Assembly (NCBI GenBank): GCA_013140455.1
Contig: JABFSU010000003.1
Span: 1 to 35,013 of the forward strand
Length of the DNA: 35,013 bases
Direction of reading: 5' to 3'
Source of the DNA: Nitrospira sp.
GTDB lineage: Bacteria; Nitrospirota; Nitrospiria; Nitrospirales; Nitrospiraceae
The notes beneath the pieces are model-generated. The model had not been told where the DNA came from. It did not search any database and was given only the letters and a program-made list of their open reading frames with translations. Positions 32,268 to 35,013 of the stretch are shown here, in pieces (the first letter of the stretch is position 1; the number at the start of each line of letters is the position of its first letter). The position numbers and the translations under genes are program-made.

Positions 32268-32900
32268 ATGTCGATCAGAAAACGAGAGGCCATATTACGG
32301 AGTCTGTTGGCTCGGCTCTGCCTGTGCGCCATTGCATCGGCGTTTCTCCTGCCCGCTCAGACCCAGGCCCAAGAAGCGCTGCTGGAAATATTGCCCATTC
32401 GGCCGTTCAACTTCGACGTCGCCTTGCGTCAACAATCGTTCGCGCCGAATGATCGGGAAGTGACGCTGCAGGCCGGCATCACGGCGCTGCGATACGGCGA
32501 CGGGGAAGTGCGGGTCGGGTATCAGTATTTCAGTATCCACACCGACGATTTTCGAACCGATCAGCACGCGCTGTTTCTTAACCCGCGCTGGAATAACGTT
32601 CTGGACCTCCTTGAGTTTCCAGCCTCGATGCCGATCGGGCGAATGCTCAAGCATCTCTTTTTCGGCCCGCTCGAAGACCGTGCCGTTCCATATATCGGCG
32701 CGCTGATCGGCACGGTCATTTCAGGACAGGGACGCACCTCGCCGGGCCTGTTATATGGCGGCCAAACCGGCGTGCGCTTTCCCGTGGCGCAGGGCATCTC
32801 GCTCGACCTGAGCCTGCAATTTACGCAGTACGATGTGAACTTTCGCGGGGAATCGGGACAATCGCAACAATGGCTGTTTCTCACCGGATTTCGATATTGA
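32268..32900 (+). CDS. Putative outer-membrane beta-barrel protein
   Basis: Protein of 210 residues with a signal peptide (~1-32, ending TQAQ). Alternating strands with aromatic ends (VTLQAGITALRYGDGEVRVGYQYFSIH, GISLDLSLQFTQYDVNF) and a C-terminal Tyr after FLTGFR are typical of small outer-membrane barrels. ATG 32268 is preceded by GGGCAGG; a GTG at 32226 is possible but would overlap the stop region of the preceding gene. It lies in the cluster after nirK. No enzyme or pore motif is recognised; the barrel call rests on strand pattern and C-terminal aromatic residue. Confidence 0.6.
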   Translation: MSIRKREAILRSLLARLCLCAIASAFLLPAQTQAQEALLEILPIRPFNFDVALRQQSFAPNDREVTLQAGITALRYGDGEVRVGYQYFSIHTDDFRTDQHALFLNPRWNNVLDLLEFPASMPIGRMLKHLFFGPLEDRAVPYIGALIGTVISGQGRTSPGLLYGGQTGVRFPVAQGISLDLSLQFTQYDVNFRGESGQSQQWLFLTGFRY

Positions 32901-32932
32901 GCCGGCTTCTGCGAGCAGATCGGAGCGCCCCG

Positions 32933-33988
32933 ATGACGGACACCCATGCACACCGCACCGCCGCCTCTCGATACCTGAGGCCGTCGATAGTACCGATGAT
33001 CGCCTGGCTGTTCCTCCTCCCGCTGACGCAGGGCTGCGGTCTGATCTTCGATGCCGTGCATCAGGTGTACCCCGTGACGATCAACGAAATGGATAAGATC
33101 TGCCGACGGCAGCAAGTCCAAGTCGGAATGGCCGTCGAACCGTTTCGGCCGTTTGTATTTCCCGCCGTCTGGACCGACGAAGGCGCGCGAGTGACCGGGC
33201 TCGATACCGAGCTGGTCCGGGCAGTGAGTGATGCCCTTACGATCCATTGCGGTACCCCCGTAGTTCCGGCGTTGCACCTGGTTCGTTTCAGAGATTTATT
33301 TCTGCTGCTGAACGAAGGGCAACTGGATTTCTTCGTCTCCGCAGTGGCAGCCGGAACACCGTCGCCCGGCCGGTCCGGATTCGCCTATTCCACGCCCTAC
33401 TTCTCACAGGGAGGCATCGGCGCCATCGCCACCAGGCCGGAGGTCATCGACTTGCTCCAAACTCGCGTCAGAACCGCCGGCAGAAGCACACCCCGCGAAC
33501 AACTCCTGAGCGGCCTGACCGTCGCCGTACAAGACAGCACGGCCGCACACCTCTATGCCGAAGCCAAGATCCATGCAGCCGGAGTGCTCGTGTGCGATTC
33601 GCTTCCCGCAGCCTTCGAGCACGCCGCCGCCGGCCTGTCGCCGCCGATCGATGTGATCATCGGAGCGCACCCGGTCTTGAATTTCATGGTCCACACGACG
33701 CGGCGGGACTGGCAACTCCTGGCGAAGGACGAACACACACCGCTGTGGTTCACGCTCGCCGACTATGCCGTTGTGATGGCGGAAGAAAGCTACACCTTGC
33801 GCTGGTTCATCAACGACGTCATTTTTCACCTGCACGAATCAGGGCGATTGGAACAGATGCGGCATCGCTGGATCGACGAAACCTATGCCTATCCACGCCG
33901 GGCATCGGCGGAAGGGCTCCCGTTCGACGTGCAAAAAATGCCGGCTCACTATGCCCAGGGAACCTGCCGGGCAGCATCGCCACACTGA
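32933..33988 (+). CDS. Family 3 solute-binding lipoprotein (ABC-type, orphan)
   Basis: Lipoprotein of 351 residues; lipobox LTQGC (Cys35). A periplasmic binding fold type II: VQVGMAVEPFRPFVFPAVW (start of lobe 1), GLDTELVRAVSDAL, LFLLLNEGQLDFFVSAVAAGTPSPGRSGFAYSTPYFSQGGIGAIA (hinge), LTVAVQDSTAAHLYA, and the last helices with WFINDVIFHLHESGRLEQMRHRWI. This is the SBP_bac_3 pattern used for amino acids and similar ligands. GGAG lies 7 bases before ATG 32933. No ABC permease or ATPase gene follows, so it may sense rather than import. Ligand unknown. Confidence 0.85.
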   Translation: MTDTHAHRTAASRYLRPSIVPMIAWLFLLPLTQGCGLIFDAVHQVYPVTINEMDKICRRQQVQVGMAVEPFRPFVFPAVWTDEGARVTGLDTELVRAVSDALTIHCGTPVVPALHLVRFRDLFLLLNEGQLDFFVSAVAAGTPSPGRSGFAYSTPYFSQGGIGAIATRPEVIDLLQTRVRTAGRSTPREQLLSGLTVAVQDSTAAHLYAEAKIHAAGVLVCDSLPAAFEHAAAGLSPPIDVIIGAHPVLNFMVHTTRRDWQLLAKDEHTPLWFTLADYAVVMAEESYTLRWFINDVIFHLHESGRLEQMRHRWIDETYAYPRRASAEGLPFDVQKMPAHYAQGTCRAASPH

Positions 33989-34007
33989 CCGAGTCAAAGG
34001 AGGTCGT

Positions 34008-34772
34008 ATGATCTACCGGCCATGGCTTCCACTCATCACCCTGGCAATCGCCATTGGAATCACACCCGTTCAGGCCGTCCCACCTGAACAACAACGCGCC
34101 GAGGCTGAAGAGACCGCGCGGCTCCTGGCAAAACTGCTCCAAGCGGGTCGCCTGGTGATTGAGCAGAATCAGCCCCTGATCGATGATGTCCACAAAGGAG
34201 ACAAAGGCTTTACCCCGGAGATGTTTGAACGGCAGATGTATGAGGTTTTTCGACAACGGACGGGGATCGATCTGAGCGCGCCGGCAACAAAAACGGCGTT
34301 GGCCGTGCCGCCTCTCGCGCGCACGCTCCTGCCGGCCTTGATTGAAGCCGGCAAGGATGTCGTCCGCGATGCGCAGGTCGTCATCAATCAGCGAGGAATC
34401 GGCTACAAGAATTTCATCCCTGCCACCTTCGGCAGCCAAACGGCGACACGCTTCTCCAAACGGTCTCGCGTCCAGCTGAAACAGACCACGATTCAACCGC
34501 GCAATCCCAAGAACGAACCTGATGAGTACGAGGCCTCTGTCCTTCGCTGGCTGGCGGGAAGGCCGAATAGTGAAGCCTATGTCAGCGAGTTGACCGAATC
34601 AGGAAAAACCCTGCGGGTCATGATGCCGATCTACTACCAGCGGGAATGTCTGGTCTGCCACGGCGAGCCGAAAGGGGAATGGGATATTTCAGGCTACCCC
34701 AAAGAGGGTTCCAGAGAAGGAGACCTGGCCGGAGCCATCAGCGTAAAGATCCCCTTACAAGCCGCCGAGTAA
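34008..34772 (+). CDS. DUF3365-type periplasmic monohaem c-type protein
   Basis: Exported protein of 254 residues with a signal peptide (~1-23). Residues ~30-200 match the DUF3365 (Tll0287-like) PAS-type sensor fold: LLQAGRLVIEQNQPLIDDVHKGDKGFTPEMFERQMYEVF, KNFIPATFG, YVSELTESGKTLRVMMPIYYQRECLVCHG. One haem c site CLVCH (214-218) is visible. AGGAGG lies 4 bases before ATG 34008. Family members serve as redox or gas sensors or as electron carriers. It ends the cluster that follows nirK. Haem attachment would need a cytochrome c maturation system elsewhere. Confidence 0.8.
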   Translation: MIYRPWLPLITLAIAIGITPVQAVPPEQQRAEAEETARLLAKLLQAGRLVIEQNQPLIDDVHKGDKGFTPEMFERQMYEVFRQRTGIDLSAPATKTALAVPPLARTLLPALIEAGKDVVRDAQVVINQRGIGYKNFIPATFGSQTATRFSKRSRVQLKQTTIQPRNPKNEPDEYEASVLRWLAGRPNSEAYVSELTESGKTLRVMMPIYYQRECLVCHGEPKGEWDISGYPKEGSREGDLAGAISVKIPLQAAE

Positions 34773-34847
34773 GGGCCGCCGCATCCATTCGCCGCATCTG
34801 GCACCTGTTCGCTCCGACCGGACCGACCCTCCCGCGGCGCGACGCGC

Positions 34848-35013
34848 CTACGGATTCGGCGCGACAAACACCAATACGATAAGGCGCTGCCCACTCTCGT
34901 TCTTCACCCCATGCTCTTCTCCAGCCGGAGCCATCGTCCCCTGCCCCGCCCCAAGCACTTGCTTCTCTGAACCCACCTGAAAAGTCCCCTGCCCCTCAAG
35001 GACGAGATAGACC
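34848..35013 (-). CDS. Cupin-domain protein, 3' fragment cut by the window edge
   Basis: The last 55 codons of a minus-strand gene: VYLVLEGQGTFQVGSEKQ, then GAGQGTMAPAGEEHGVKNES and the end VLVFVAPNP before TAG at 34848-34850. The Gly-rich turn and the P-A-G-x-E-H pattern are typical of a small cupin metal-binding or sugar-binding barrel. The 5' half is outside the window, so ligands, length and start cannot be judged. Confidence 0.72.
   Translation of the reverse strand, partial: VYLVLEGQGTFQVGSEKQVLGAGQGTMAPAGEEHGVKNESGQRLIVLVFVAPNP

Overview
The window (GC-rich, dense, almost wholly bacterial housekeeping plus envelope genes) looks like a chromosomal segment of a Nitrospira-type bacterium. 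This is an inference from the combination of glyQ-glyS beside pyruvate phosphate dikinase, an AMP-forming acetyl-CoA synthetase, a Crp/Fnr regulator directly before a periplasmic copper nitrite reductase, many small exported lipoproteins, and no single species marker.

Layout. (1) 28-4194, minus: a five-gene envelope operon (LPP20-like lipoprotein, LpoB-like lipoprotein, COG3014-like lipoprotein, second LPP20-like lipoprotein, small basic protein), with a good sigma70-type promoter at 4263-4291. A 56-residue protein diverges from it and converges, with overlapping stop codons, on a caspase-fold/TPR protein that lacks the expected catalytic Cys. (2) 6128-8663, plus: acs and a TIG-domain secreted protein. 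(3) About 8869-12360: an accessory island of minus-strand genes (DUF3800, small membrane protein, DUF2971, higBA, BamE-like lipoprotein). They are separated by attC-like core sites and by three copies of a conserved ~60-bp repeat. It reads as an integron-cassette-like array without an integrase in view (CALIN-like). A PIG-L-family lipoprotein lies at its right edge. (4) 13403-25488, minus: ribE, an MFS permease, two exported proteins joined by 4-base overlaps, ribD, ppdK with an extra basic tail, a membrane protein, glyS and glyQ. Two copies of a MITE/REP-like inverted-repeat element lie here, and each supplies the TAG stop codon of a gene (ribD, glyS). (5) 25766-27048, plus: an Rrf2 regulator with four clustered cysteines and a TauE/SafE permease. 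(6) 27359-29952, plus: a small peptide ORF, an FN3 lipoprotein and transketolase. (7) 29957-34772, plus: a Crp/Fnr regulator whose TTG start is buried in a perfect hairpin, a class II-like NirK with a candidate Crp/Fnr site at exactly -41.5 from a plausible start site, then an HMA-like small protein, an outer-membrane-like protein, a family 3 solute-binding lipoprotein and a DUF3365 c-type haem protein. A cupin fragment on the minus strand closes the window.

How they work together. acs, ppdK and transketolase belong to central carbon metabolism (acetate activation, PEP/pyruvate interconversion, pentose phosphates). ribD and ribE make riboflavin. The Crp/Fnr-NirK unit reduces nitrite to NO, probably under control of the adjacent regulator. 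The cluster after nirK is entirely exported and may be a periplasmic accessory or sensing module, which is inference from position only. No tRNA, rRNA, CRISPR array or transposase gene was seen.
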